Assembly: GCF_003991225.1 (NCBI RefSeq)
Contig: NZ_JTFC01000032.1
Location: 62,001-126,000 of the forward strand
DNA length: 64,000 nt
Origin: Candidatus Kurthia intestinigallinarum
GTDB taxonomy: Bacteria; Bacillota; Bacilli; Bacillales_A; Planococcaceae
Direction of reading: 5' to 3'
The translations under genes were made by a program, and so were the position numbers. Shown in pieces: positions 55,559 to 64,000 of this stretch. Position 1 is the stretch's first letter, and each line of letters begins with the position of its first letter. Under the pieces are notes generated by a model, which was not told the origin of the DNA, did not search any database, and worked only from the letters and a program-made list of their open reading frames with translations.

Positions 55559-56935
55559 ATGGAGCAACAATATCAGTTAAAACGCTCAATTAAAAGTAGA
55601 CATATGTTTATGATTTCATTAGGGGGAGTTATCGGCACGGGATTTTTCTTGAGTACCGGTAATATTATGCATGAAGCGGGCCCATTTGGGACATTGCTTG
55701 CTTATTTAGTTGGGGGTCTCACAATGTTTCTTGTGATGATGTGCCTCGGAGAACTTGCTGTACATAGCCCAACTACTGGCTCATTTCATGAATATGCAAC
55801 ACGTTTTATCAGTCCAGGGGCAGGTTTTGCTGTCGGTATTATATACTGGCTCAACTGGGTCGTTACAGTAGGATCGGAGTTTACGGCTGTCGGATTGCTT
55901 ATGCAACGATGGTTTCCAGATATTTCGGTATGGATTTGGAGTGTCATTTTTGGTGTCATTATTTTTGCTTTTAATGCCTTCTCTGTTAAATTTTTTGCCG
56001 AAAGTGAGTTTTGGTTTGCTAGCTTAAAAATTATTCTAGTATTAGTATTTATTGTTTTAGGTGCAGCGGCTATTTTTGGCATTGTACCAATTACAGGTCA
56101 TGAACAAGCACCTCTTTTCTCGAACTTTATGAGTGAAGACGGACTATTACCACATGGTGTAGCACCTATTTTAATTGCGATGGTATCAATCAGTTTTGCG
56201 TTTGCTGGAACAGAACTCATTGGGATCACCGCTGGGGAAAGTGAAAATCCAGGGAAAGATATTCCACGCTCTATTAAAAATATTATTTGGCGCACACTAT
56301 TTTTCTTTGTGGGGGCTGTCATCGTTTTAGGGGCTTTACTACCATGGCAAGATGCAAGTGTATCAGAGAGTCCATTTGTAACTGTATTTGATATGATTGG
56401 GATTCCGTATGCAGCGGACATTATGAATATTGTTATTATTACAGCACTTATTTCTGTAGCGAATTCAGGTCTTTATGCATCAACACGTATGCTATGGTCG
56501 TTAGCAAATGAAGGTATGGCGCCCAAAATGTTCTTAAAGGTGAATAAACGTGGAATTCCAATGCCAGCGTTAATTATTTGTATGCTTATTTCTTGTCTAT
56601 GCTTACTTTCAAGTATTTACGCACCAACAACGGTTTATGTAATGCTAGTAGCAATTGCTGGATTTGGCTGTGTCGTTGGATGGATGGGCATTGTAGGAGC
56701 ACAGTATATGTTCCGCCGTAAATATATACGTGATGGTGGAGATGTAAAGAAACTGGCATTTCGAGTGCCACTATATCCATTGATGCCAATCGTAGCGTTT
56801 GTGTTATTAACTATCTTTACACTAGGACTATTATTAGACCCAAGTCAGCGTAGTGTTTTTTACTTTGGTGTACCGGCACTTATTATTTCCTGGGTAGGTT
56901 TTGATATGTATTATCGTAAAAAATCACATGCATAA
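55559..56935 (+). CDS. Amino acid permease (APC superfamily, AAT family)
   Basis: 458 residues from ATG 55559 after AGGGGGATAC; earlier ATG codons lack a site. Twelve membrane helices. The N-terminal signature LKRSIKSRHMFMISLGGVIG and then TGFFLSTG marks helix 1 of the AAT family (LysP, RocE, AroP type). FAFAGTELIGITAGESENPGKDIPR is the conserved helix 6 loop, here seen as FAGTELIGITAGE and NPGKDIPRSI. The substrate cannot be read from sequence; basic amino acids are possible given the ARG-box-like site upstream. It replaces yqeY at this position. Confidence 0.9.
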   Translation: MEQQYQLKRSIKSRHMFMISLGGVIGTGFFLSTGNIMHEAGPFGTLLAYLVGGLTMFLVMMCLGELAVHSPTTGSFHEYATRFISPGAGFAVGIIYWLNWVVTVGSEFTAVGLLMQRWFPDISVWIWSVIFGVIIFAFNAFSVKFFAESEFWFASLKIILVLVFIVLGAAAIFGIVPITGHEQAPLFSNFMSEDGLLPHGVAPILIAMVSISFAFAGTELIGITAGESENPGKDIPRSIKNIIWRTLFFFVGAVIVLGALLPWQDASVSESPFVTVFDMIGIPYAADIMNIVIITALISVANSGLYASTRMLWSLANEGMAPKMFLKVNKRGIPMPALIICMLISCLCLLSSIYAPTTVYVMLVAIAGFGCVVGWMGIVGAQYMFRRKYIRDGGDVKKLAFRVPLYPLMPIVAFVLLTIFTLGLLLDPSQRSVFYFGVPALIISWVGFDMYYRKKSHA

Positions 56936-56993
56936 TAAAAAACAAAGTGATGCTTAAACTTACTGAATTAAAAAACTAAGAAAATATAACGAG

Positions 56994-57031
56994 AAACACT
57001 TTTAAAGGAAAAACCTTTGGAAGTGTTTTTT
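56994..57031 (+). terminator. Terminator of the permease gene
   Basis: AAACACTTTTAAAGG and CCTTTGGAAGTGTTT pair with an internal mismatch and are followed by T's. Confidence 0.75.
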
Positions 57032-57143
57032 ACTGTCTCGGTATCTAGGCAGTGCTTTCTTTTCTTTTCTTTTTTTCAGCTAGATATGCGACTTTTTTTG
57101 GAAAGGATTGTATGCTTAAAGAGTAGAAAGGGTGGTGCTAGAA

Positions 57144-59126
57144 TTGAGTATCGTCGTGACAATCATACAACTGCTCGTAATGGGCTTTTTCATTTACTTT
57201 TTAAGTGGGCGTTTGATGGGGACAAAATTAAATATGATTAAACGGATTTTGTCAGCTGTGCTTAGTGTCGGGCTTACAACATTTATTTTCTGGTATTCTT
57301 ATTTCCGTCATACGAATTTTTTTAATCAAGACGTAGTTGAGCAAGTATCAAATATTACAACACTTGTTTGGTTTGGTAGTATGTTGCTTATCTCAATGCT
57401 ATTTTATTTAATCTTTGAATTGTTTGATCCAAAGCAGGAAAGTGACTTTCAAGCAAATCAAGAAAATACATTTTTAAAAATTCGTAGTAATTATTATCGT
57501 AAACGCCGTCTTGCACAAGTTTTTCGAATTGCATTTAAGCAAGGGATTGGGAAGGCATTACAATATAAGCGTTCGTATGAGAATGATCGTTATATTGCTG
57601 TTGTACTGCGAAATATTTTAGAAGAAACAGGTGGTATCTTTATTAAGTTTGGACAAGTGCTGTCGACGCGTAAAGATATTTTACCACCCGTATTTATTGA
57701 GGAATTTTCTAAATTACAACAAAATGTTCGGGCTATGCCAAGTGATGAAGTGCAGCAAATTATCCGTCGTGAATTTGGAGAGGATCCAAGTGTTTATTTC
57801 AAATACTTTTCAGAGTCGCCTCTTGCAGCAGGCTCTATTGGACAAGTACATCGCGCACAACTTCGAGATACAAATGAAGAGGTAATTGTAAAAGTACTAC
57901 GTTCTGATGTGACTCGTATTATGAATAAGGATTTGGATATTTTACTTCATTTTGCGATGTGGTTAGAAGAAGAATCTATTTGGGCTGAAAATTTAGGGTT
58001 CTATCAATTAGCGACAGGGTTTGCTTCGGGTTTGCGGGAAGAAATTAATTTTGATATTGAACGCCGCAATATGGAGCAAATTACTAATGCATTAAAAGGT
58101 TCAGATCATAATGTACGTATTCCAAAAGTGTACCCTGAGCTTTCAAATCGAAAAATTTTAGTGATGGAGTATATTAAAGGCGTATCGATTACGAAAGCAA
58201 CACCATTATTGAAGCAACGAGGGATTCCGCAGCAAAAAGTTTTAGGTGAAATATATGGTGCTTTTTTAGAACAATTGCTTGTGGCCGGTGTTTTTCATGC
58301 AGACCCACATCCAGGAAATGTTTATGTCATGGAAGAAACGGGGGAACCGGTATTTTTAGATTTTGGTGCAGCAGGTCGGATTGGTCCACTTCAAAACAGA
58401 GGGCTTCGAACCTTGCTGATAGGCATTGCACGTAACGACGTAAAAATTATGGCACAAGGACTTGAAAACTTAGTAACAGACGGTAATTTGAAAAATCGTG
58501 CACGACTAGAGCAGGATTTGAGTCAACTGTTAATTAGCATTCAATATATGGATAAAATCTCAACAGAAACGCTTATCCAACGTTTATTTGATATTATGAA
58601 AAGTCATGAGTTAAAGCTTTATCCAATGGTTAGTATGGCGCTTAGAGCATTAATTACGATGGATGGGACATTAAGCTCTGTCGATCCACATTATGATATT
58701 TTTAATGAAGCGAAGCGCTTTTCAATTGATAATAAACAGGAGCTTGCACAAACACTAACAGTCGATGAGTTGAAAACAACGGCGGTTCAGGAAATGATTT
58801 TGTTGATGCCACAACTACGTGATATGCCAAGACGTGTAGATCAAATTTTTCAAAATTTCGAGCGTGGTGAAATGACAGTAAAAGCAGATATTTTTGCAGA
58901 TACGAAAAATGCCACTTTTATTTCACACTGGCTATCACTGCTTATTTTATTAACAGTGGCCATTACATTTAGCTTTATTTCAGTGGCACTATTAGCCATA
59001 GCTCAGTTTATTGATGGCATGTACGCTGTATATTTAAATACAGCAGCCTTTGTTGGTTTGTTTTTGAGTGCAGTCATTCTTGTTAGATTGTCTGTCCAGG
59101 CATTGCGTTATTCGAAAAGAATTTGA
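57144..59126 (+). CDS. UbiB/AarF/ABC1 kinase-like membrane protein
   Basis: 660 residues from TTG 57144, eight bases after AAAGGGTGG; the GTG codons at 57132 and 57135 are in that site. Three hydrophobic segments in the first 100 residues, the ABC1 kinase-like domain at about 155-400, and two membrane helices at the C-terminus (about 595-655). Kinase-like motifs: KxGQ (FIKFGQVLSTR), the Ala/Gly-rich loop PLAAGSIGQVH, a VIVKV Lys, FHADPHPGNV and FLDFGAAGRI. The family binds ATP and affects isoprenoid lipid (quinone) handling; the exact role in menaquinone-using Bacillales is not known. Followed closely by nfeD and floA. Confidence 0.88.
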   Translation: MSIVVTIIQLLVMGFFIYFLSGRLMGTKLNMIKRILSAVLSVGLTTFIFWYSYFRHTNFFNQDVVEQVSNITTLVWFGSMLLISMLFYLIFELFDPKQESDFQANQENTFLKIRSNYYRKRRLAQVFRIAFKQGIGKALQYKRSYENDRYIAVVLRNILEETGGIFIKFGQVLSTRKDILPPVFIEEFSKLQQNVRAMPSDEVQQIIRREFGEDPSVYFKYFSESPLAAGSIGQVHRAQLRDTNEEVIVKVLRSDVTRIMNKDLDILLHFAMWLEEESIWAENLGFYQLATGFASGLREEINFDIERRNMEQITNALKGSDHNVRIPKVYPELSNRKILVMEYIKGVSITKATPLLKQRGIPQQKVLGEIYGAFLEQLLVAGVFHADPHPGNVYVMEETGEPVFLDFGAAGRIGPLQNRGLRTLLIGIARNDVKIMAQGLENLVTDGNLKNRARLEQDLSQLLISIQYMDKISTETLIQRLFDIMKSHELKLYPMVSMALRALITMDGTLSSVDPHYDIFNEAKRFSIDNKQELAQTLTVDELKTTAVQEMILLMPQLRDMPRRVDQIFQNFERGEMTVKADIFADTKNATFISHWLSLLILLTVAITFSFISVALLAIAQFIDGMYAVYLNTAAFVGLFLSAVILVRLSVQALRYSKRI

Positions 59127-59194
59127 AAAATTATGAAACTTTTTCTAGGTAAATCCGTAAATAAAGTAAGCACAGCAACGAAAGGGTGAAAACA

Positions 59195-59902
59195 ATGAAA
59201 CGAATGGCCTTCATCGGAAGTGTGCTATTGCTTAGTGGATGTACGCATGAGTCGGCTCAGTCGTTGTCATTGACGCACCCGCTCATCATTACTGTTCTTT
59301 TGTGCATTGCTAGTCTTAGCTTAGTTTTTTCATTATTTTCGGCAAGTGGCGTTGCACCAATTATCGTACACCTATTGGCGATTAGCTTTGTTTACGGTAT
59401 CTTTTTCGTAGAAGGAAGTTTGACAGCGCTTGCAGTATTAATGCTTATCTCTGGAATGATTTTATTATTTTTAGAATTATTTGTTCCAGGGGGCATCATT
59501 GGGACCATTGGCTTTGCATTTATTGTCATGAGTTTGATGTCGATAGCACCGCATGCGCCGTATATGCTGTATTCAATTTTGACTGCGCTTATCGTCGCAG
59601 TAGTAGGAATGGTGATTATGATGAAATTTTTCGGTAAAAAACTGAATGTCTTTAATAAGATGGTTTTATCCGATGCAACAGATACGAAGAGTGGTTATGT
59701 ATCGAACGTCAACCGTACGGAACTTTTAGGGCAAGTAGCGATTACAGCTACGCCATTACGCCCATCAGGTACAGCAATGTATGGAGATGAGCGCCTTGAT
59801 GTCGTAACAGAAGGAGGCTTTATCGCAGCCGGTACAGAAGTTGTGATTATTGAGGTTGAAGGAGCCCGTATCGTTGTGCGTGCAAAAATAAAAGAAGCAT
59901 AG
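59195..59902 (+). CDS. NfeD family membrane protein with lipobox, no protease domain
   Basis: 235 residues from ATG 59195 after AAAGGGTGAAAAC. The N-terminus [16 protein letters not shown] ends in a lipobox (LLSG|C), so it is predicted to be a lipoprotein. Four to five membrane helices follow (about 30-165), then a C-terminal OB-fold (about 175-233; [28 protein letters not shown]). B. subtilis YqeZ, its positional equivalent, has about 437 residues with an N-terminal ClpP-like serine protease domain that this protein lacks completely. It pairs with FloA: NfeD and flotillin work together in lipid domains. Confidence 0.87.
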   Translation: MKRMAFIGSVLLLSGCTHESAQSLSLTHPLIITVLLCIASLSLVFSLFSASGVAPIIVHLLAISFVYGIFFVEGSLTALAVLMLISGMILLFLELFVPGGIIGTIGFAFIVMSLMSIAPHAPYMLYSILTALIVAVVGMVIMMKFFGKKLNVFNKMVLSDATDTKSGYVSNVNRTELLGQVAITATPLRPSGTAMYGDERLDVVTEGGFIAAGTEVVIIEVEGARIVVRAKIKEA

Positions 59903-59921
59903 AGAAAGAGGGGAAAAACTG

Positions 59922-60899
59922 ATGGCAATCGGAACAATTATTGCAATCGTCGTCGTATTTGTCGTACTGGTTTTATTATTTACTTTTGTACCAGTTGCAT
60001 TATGGATTTCAGCTCTAGCAGCAGGCGTCAAAGTAAGTATCTTTACATTAATCGGTATGCGCTTACGTCGTGTTATTCCGTCACGTGTCGTAAATCCGTT
60101 AATCAAGGCACATAAGGCGGGCATTGAAGTAACAATTAATCAACTTGAGAGTCACTACTTAGCAGGTGGTAATGTAGACCGCGTTGTGAATGCATTAATT
60201 GCGGCACATCGTGCTAATATTGATTTAACATTTGAACGTTGTGCAGCAATCGATTTAGCAGGTCGTGATGTATTAGAAGCGGTTCAAATGTCGGTAAATC
60301 CAAAAGTTATTGAAACACCATTTATTTCAGGGGTTGCGATGAACGGAATTGAAGTAAAAGCAAAAGCACGTATTACAGTACGTGCCAACATTGACCGTTT
60401 AGTCGGTGGTGCTGGTGAAGAAACAATCATCGCTCGTGTAGGTGAAGGGATTGTTTCGACAATTGGTAGTGCAAAACATCATACCGAAGTACTTGAAAAC
60501 CCAGATATGATTTCACAAACCGTATTATCAAAAGGTTTAGATTCAGGGACAGCCTTCGAAATTCTATCGATTGATATCGCAGACGTGGATATTGGCAAAA
60601 ATATCGGTGCAGAATTACAAATTGAACAAGCGCAAGCGGATAAAAACATTGCACAAGCTAAAGCAGAAGAACGTCGTGCAATGGCCGTAGCAAATGAACA
60701 AGAAATGATTGCGCGTGTACAAGAAATGAAGGCGAAAGTGGTAGAAGCAGAAGCAGAAGTACCGCTAGCTTTAGCAGAAGCATTCAAAAAAGGAAATATT
60801 GGTGTCATGGATTATATGAATTATCAAAATGTCCAAGCAGATACATCAATGCGTACATCATTAAGTAAGATGGATGATTCACATCAAGAAGAAAAATAA
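59922..60899 (+). CDS. floA: Flotillin-like protein FloA
   Basis: 325 residues (B. subtilis 331). Membrane scaffold of functional microdomains. Hydrophobic hairpin at about residues 5-40, the PHB/SPFH domain ([20 protein letters not shown] in pieces), and a C-terminal Glu/Ala-rich coiled coil with the repeats that build oligomers ([21 protein letters not shown]), ending in DSHQEEK. ATG 59922 after GAAAGAGGGG, 19 bases after nfeD, so they are co-transcribed. Confidence 0.96.
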   Translation: MAIGTIIAIVVVFVVLVLLFTFVPVALWISALAAGVKVSIFTLIGMRLRRVIPSRVVNPLIKAHKAGIEVTINQLESHYLAGGNVDRVVNALIAAHRANIDLTFERCAAIDLAGRDVLEAVQMSVNPKVIETPFISGVAMNGIEVKAKARITVRANIDRLVGGAGEETIIARVGEGIVSTIGSAKHHTEVLENPDMISQTVLSKGLDSGTAFEILSIDIADVDIGKNIGAELQIEQAQADKNIAQAKAEERRAMAVANEQEMIARVQEMKAKVVEAEAEVPLALAEAFKKGNIGVMDYMNYQNVQADTSMRTSLSKMDDSHQEEK

Positions 60900-60912
60900 G
60901 GGGGTCTGATTA

Positions 60913-61407
60913 ATGGAAGGACTCATTATTTTTATTATTGTTTCATTGATTGGTTATTTCTTTTCTGATAAAAAAGGAGAAAAAAAGCCAACGAAAAATT
61001 CCAGTCGACGCTCAGCAAATAGCCCGAATAAAGGTCGCTTAGATGATCTTGTGCAACAAATGAAAGACAAAATGAATGAAATTGAAGACGATGCAAAGCC
61101 GTTGTCTAAAAGACAAGAGCAAGCACGTAAAGTGGCGCAACAAGCGAAAAAACGTGCGGAGCAATTGGCGCAAGACCCACGTTATAAAGAACGTTTTGAT
61201 GCACTTGAACAAAAAATAGGTGCTCATGATTTAACGGATTCAAAAGGTGTCGAAAAAGTTCGTATTAAATCAATGGACCGAATGCTAAATGAGCAAGGTC
61301 CTACTGCTAAAAAACAAAAAAATCTGTTATTTCATACAAAAAATGACGTGAAGCGTGCGGTATTAATGGCTGAAATTTTAGGGCCACCAAAAGCCAAGCG
61401 TAAATAA
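60913..61407 (+). CDS. Small membrane-anchored coiled-coil protein downstream of floA
   Basis: 164 residues. ATG 60913 after AAGGGGGTC, 13 bases after floA. One membrane helix at 2-18 (EGLIIFIIVSLIGYFF) followed by a Lys-rich head, a long charged helical part (about 40-100, LDDLVQQMKDKMNEIEDDAKPLSKRQEQ in pieces), and a conserved-looking end KRAVLMAEILGPPKAKRK. B. subtilis has the 67-residue yqfB in this place, which does not match it. The position suggests a FloA/NfeD-associated membrane protein. Function unknown. Confidence 0.82.
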   Translation: MEGLIIFIIVSLIGYFFSDKKGEKKPTKNSSRRSANSPNKGRLDDLVQQMKDKMNEIEDDAKPLSKRQEQARKVAQQAKKRAEQLAQDPRYKERFDALEQKIGAHDLTDSKGVEKVRIKSMDRMLNEQGPTAKKQKNLLFHTKNDVKRAVLMAEILGPPKAKRK

Positions 61408-61412
61408 TAAGA

Positions 61413-61452
61413 AAAGAGGGTACTAGGAAGTTAGCAGTGCCCTCTTTTTTAT
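61413..61452 (+). terminator. Terminator of the nfeD-floA unit
   Basis: AGAGGGTACT and AGTGCCCTCT pair over an 11-base loop, with six T following. The two genes yqfC and yqfD that follow here in spore formers are missing. Confidence 0.8.
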
Positions 61453-61529
61453 GGGTATACTTTGCACCAATGAAGTGATAATGCTACAGTAAAACTAAGC
61501 TAGGCAATTCTTGATTGAGGAGAATGAAC

Positions 61530-62486
61530 ATGACTGAACAACAACCGATTCAATTAACATTAAAAGACCCAAATGAAGCCGTAATGCTACTAGGTACATC
61601 GGACGCTAATTTGAAATTAATCGAAGAAGCGTTTAGTGTACGAATTATTACACGTGGCGATACGGTTCATATTGTTGGTGATGAAGCTGAAAAAGAGCTA
61701 ACAGCTGCACTGATCGATCAACTCTTACGTGTAATTCGAAAAAATATAAATATTAATCAGCGAGATGTTGTATCTGCGATTGAGTTAGCGAAAACGGGGA
61801 AAATCGAATATTTTGCTGAGTTATATAATGAAGCGATTGCTCATACAACGAAAGGGCGCGCAATTCGTGCGAAAACAATTGGTCAACGCCAATATATTCG
61901 TGCGATGCAAAAGCATGACCTTGTATTTGGTATTGGACCAGCAGGCACCGGTAAAACGTATTTAGCGGTTGTGATGGCTGTGCAAGCGCTAAAAAATGGG
62001 CATGTGAAGCGCATTATTTTAACGCGACCAGCTGTAGAAGCAGGAGAATCATTAGGTTTTTTACCTGGCGATTTAAAAGAAAAAGTAGACCCTTATTTAC
62101 GTCCGCTGTATGATTCACTTCACGATGTGTTAGGCCTTGATCAAACGACACGTTTAATTGAACGTGGAACGATTGAAATTGCGCCACTTGCGTATATGCG
62201 TGGTCGCACATTAGATGATGCTTTTGTTATTTTAGATGAGGCACAAAATACGACGAAGGCTCAAATGAAAATGTTTTTAACACGACTAGGTTTTGGCTCG
62301 AAAATGGTTATTACGGGTGATAAAACACAAATTGATTTGCCAAATGGTGTGGCTTCAGGATTGATGCATGCAGAACATATGTTAAAAGGTATCAAGGAAA
62401 TTTCATTCCAAGTACTTGAAGCAGGCGATATCGTTCGTCATCCAATTGTTGCAAAAATTATTAATGCGTATGATACCAATCAGTAG
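61530..62486 (+). CDS. phoH: PhoH family ATPase
   Basis: 318 residues (B. subtilis 319) from ATG 61530 after TTGAGGAGAATG; the ATG 61524 is nearer that site. P-loop ATPase/possible RNA helicase of unknown cellular task, often near ybeY and linked to rRNA processing. N-terminal KH-like part (about 10-90), Walker A GPAGTGKT, LTRPAVEAGESLGFLPGDL, Walker B FVILDEAQNTT and TGDKTQIDLP. pgpH follows after about 30 bases, as in B. subtilis. Confidence 0.95.
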   Translation: MTEQQPIQLTLKDPNEAVMLLGTSDANLKLIEEAFSVRIITRGDTVHIVGDEAEKELTAALIDQLLRVIRKNININQRDVVSAIELAKTGKIEYFAELYNEAIAHTTKGRAIRAKTIGQRQYIRAMQKHDLVFGIGPAGTGKTYLAVVMAVQALKNGHVKRIILTRPAVEAGESLGFLPGDLKEKVDPYLRPLYDSLHDVLGLDQTTRLIERGTIEIAPLAYMRGRTLDDAFVILDEAQNTTKAQMKMFLTRLGFGSKMVITGDKTQIDLPNGVASGLMHAEHMLKGIKEISFQVLEAGDIVRHPIVAKIINAYDTNQ

Positions 62487-62516
62487 TCGACAGCTCGTGA
62501 GAAGGGAATGAGTCGA

Positions 62517-64000
62517 TTGACCACAATCATCCAAAAGTTACAGCGATTATTACCATTTCGTCTACTACTAATCGTTGCACTTAGTGTTGTAGGACTCCTA
62601 CAATTTCTTTTAATGATGGGGAATATTCAGGGGCAAAATTATAATGTGAAGTTATTCCAAGTGTCTCCTGAAACGATTCGCGCTGTTAAAACAATCGAAG
62701 ATACAGAACAGACGAAGCTAGACAAACAAGCCGCTGCAGATAGCGTAGAGCCGGTATATACATATTCAGAAGAGGTTGGAAAAAATCAGGCATCCGTCGT
62801 TCGCTCTATTTATAATTATGCGCTAGATGCAAAGGAAATTGAGGCGACGAGCGATTCCGCGAAAGCAGCGAAGGCACAACAAAAAAAACAGCTAGAAGCG
62901 CTAAAAAAATCATTAGATAGTAAGGAATTAAATGTTGAGTTATCTGATGAAGATTTAGCTGTATTATTAGCTGCAACGAAAAGTGAACTCGAAGATGGCA
63001 GAGATTCGGTTGTTGAAAAAGTAACATCCGTATTGCAACAACCAGTTCGTGAAGCAGATGTGGCAGAAAAGCGGGAATCAATTGGAAATGCCATTCGTCT
63101 GACCTATTCATTTCCAACGGATTTGATGAACGTGAGTATTCGTATTGCGCGAAGTGCGATGGTAGCGAATGAATTATTAGATGAAGATGCAACGGAGCAA
63201 AAACGTCAACAGGCTATTGAATCAATAGATCCGACGCGTATTTTACAAGGCCAAATCATCGTACAAGAGGGAGAAGTGATTGACCGCGATGTATATCATC
63301 AATTAGAAGTAACCGGTATGCTTGCTACACATCAATCTCTTAAACCTTATGTTGGTCTCGCATTATTAATTATTATCCAAATGTTGTTCTTTTATATGAT
63401 ATTTAATAATGCGAAAAATATGAAAATCGAGCATAAAATTCGTAATCTTTTAATTGTATCGATTATTTATGTATTAAGCATTGGCTTTATGGAACTACTA
63501 GGCATTGTCGACCGAGAATTTGACCTTTTACTAGGTTTTCTATTTCCAGCTGCACTTGCACCAATGATGATCCGCATGCTTGTAGGCGAGCGAATTGCGG
63601 TATTGGTGACAATGATGCTAGGAATCTCTGCAGGCGTTATTTTCCAAGAAGGTTATTCTACGGTTATGCAGATGGAGATTGCGCTGTATATGATTTTAAG
63701 TGGTATAAGCTCCTTGTATTTTGTACGCAATATGCAAAAACGTTCGAAGGTGCTGCAAACAAGCTTTGGTGTTGCAATCGTCAATAGTTTGTTTATCGCA
63801 TTTTACTTATTAATGACACAATCAAGCTATACAGCAAAAGAATTGCTATTTTATTTAGTAGCAGCGATTGTTTCCGCATTATTGTCAGGTGCATTAACAA
63901 TCGGCACATTACCATTTATTGAAACGGTATTTGGCATTTTATCTAGCCTGCGCCTCATCGAATTATCAAGTCCAAATCATCCATTACTAAAAAAGATTTT
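62517..64000 (+). CDS. pgpH: Cyclic-di-AMP phosphodiesterase PgpH, N-terminal part (3' end outside window)
   Basis: About 494 codons are visible; the window ends just before the HD domain. Seven-TM HD family (7TMR-HDED/7TM-7TMR_HD) enzymes degrade c-di-AMP. Structure: one membrane helix at about 15-38 (FRLLLIVALSVVGLLQ), an extracellular 7TMR-HDED domain to about 265 with a signature GQIIVQEGEVIDRDVYHQL, then seven membrane helices ending LIELSSPNHPLLKK, where the catalytic HD part normally starts. The start is TTG 62517 (ten bases after GAAGGGA) or the ATG 62508 nine bases earlier. Confidence 0.93.
   Translation, partial: MTTIIQKLQRLLPFRLLLIVALSVVGLLQFLLMMGNIQGQNYNVKLFQVSPETIRAVKTIEDTEQTKLDKQAAADSVEPVYTYSEEVGKNQASVVRSIYNYALDAKEIEATSDSAKAAKAQQKKQLEALKKSLDSKELNVELSDEDLAVLLAATKSELEDGRDSVVEKVTSVLQQPVREADVAEKRESIGNAIRLTYSFPTDLMNVSIRIARSAMVANELLDEDATEQKRQQAIESIDPTRILQGQIIVQEGEVIDRDVYHQLEVTGMLATHQSLKPYVGLALLIIIQMLFFYMIFNNAKNMKIEHKIRNLLIVSIIYVLSIGFMELLGIVDREFDLLLGFLFPAALAPMMIRMLVGERIAVLVTMMLGISAGVIFQEGYSTVMQMEIALYMILSGISSLYFVRNMQKRSKVLQTSFGVAIVNSLFIAFYLLMTQSSYTAKELLFYLVAAIVSALLSGALTIGTLPFIETVFGILSSLRLIELSSPNHPLLKKI

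Noticed and set aside
57017-57241. 74-codon plus-strand frame before the UbiB-like gene
   Set aside because: No ribosome site, starts in the permease terminator and overlaps the UbiB-like gene in another frame; low-complexity Phe-rich translation.

Overview
This window is a chromosomal segment of a low-GC Gram-positive bacterium of the order Bacillales, most likely family Planococcaceae (a Kurthia-, Solibacillus- or Lysinibacillus-like lineage). The gene order follows the Bacillus subtilis yrv-yrr-yqe-yqf backbone: aspS, 6S RNA, tcdA, rarA, cymR, iscS, mnmA, recD2, T-box/alaS, ireB, ruvX, yrzB, mltG, trmR, trhP1/P2, udk, greA, yrrS, mtnN; then yqeG, yqeH, aroE, yhbY, nadD, yqeK, rsfS, yqeM, comEA, comEB, comEC, holA, rpsT, lepA; then hemW, hrcA, grpE, dnaK, dnaJ, prmA, rsmE, mtaB, rpsU, floA, phoH, pgpH. 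Genes that sporulating Bacillus carries in these same positions (gpr and spoIIP between rpsT and lepA; yqfC and yqfD between floA and phoH) are missing. This points to a non-sporulating lineage such as Kurthia. The taxonomic call is an inference from content and order, not from a search.

Layout. 1-7.1 kb: end of aspS, 6S RNA, an uncharacterised HTH/TPR-like protein, a convergent membrane-anchored protein, tcdA, a GntR/HutC regulator with its own operator, and rarA. 6.7-18.4 kb: sulfur transfer and tRNA thiolation (cymR, iscS, mnmA), recD2, T-box-controlled alaS, ireB-ruvX, and an unusual run of five DUF1292 (YrzB-like) genes holding seven domain copies. 18.4-26 kb: mltG, a tRNA wobble-uridine modification cluster (trmR, trhP1, trhP2), udk, greA, yrrS, mtnN. 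25.6-27 kb: divergent pssA and psd for phosphatidylethanolamine. 27-36.8 kb: the yqeG-to-rsfS ribosome-assembly/NAD/shikimate operon, then the competence genes comEA-EB-EC and holA. 36.8-39.2 kb: rpsT and lepA, both with good sigma-A promoters.

39.2-43.9 kb is an accessory insert between lepA and hemW. It is a decaying exopolysaccharide cluster: a sugar-phosphate transferase with an in-frame amber codon, a Wzz-like chain-length protein fused to a kinase-like domain without a P-loop, an intact-looking Wzx flippase, and a 3'-truncated O-antigen ligase/polymerase, followed by non-coding debris. No glycosyltransferases are present, so the cluster cannot make a polymer alone.

44-53.2 kb: hemW and the class I heat-shock operon with a perfect CIRCE element, then prmA, rsmE and mtaB. 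53.3-64 kb: an Amidase_3 protein whose catalytic Glu is replaced by Gln, deoC with a cre-like site, rpsU, an amino-acid permease, a UbiB/ABC1 kinase-like membrane protein, a short NfeD with a lipobox, flotillin FloA, a small membrane protein, phoH, and the first part of pgpH, cut by the window end. I saw no tRNA or rRNA genes, CRISPR arrays, transposases or prophage genes.
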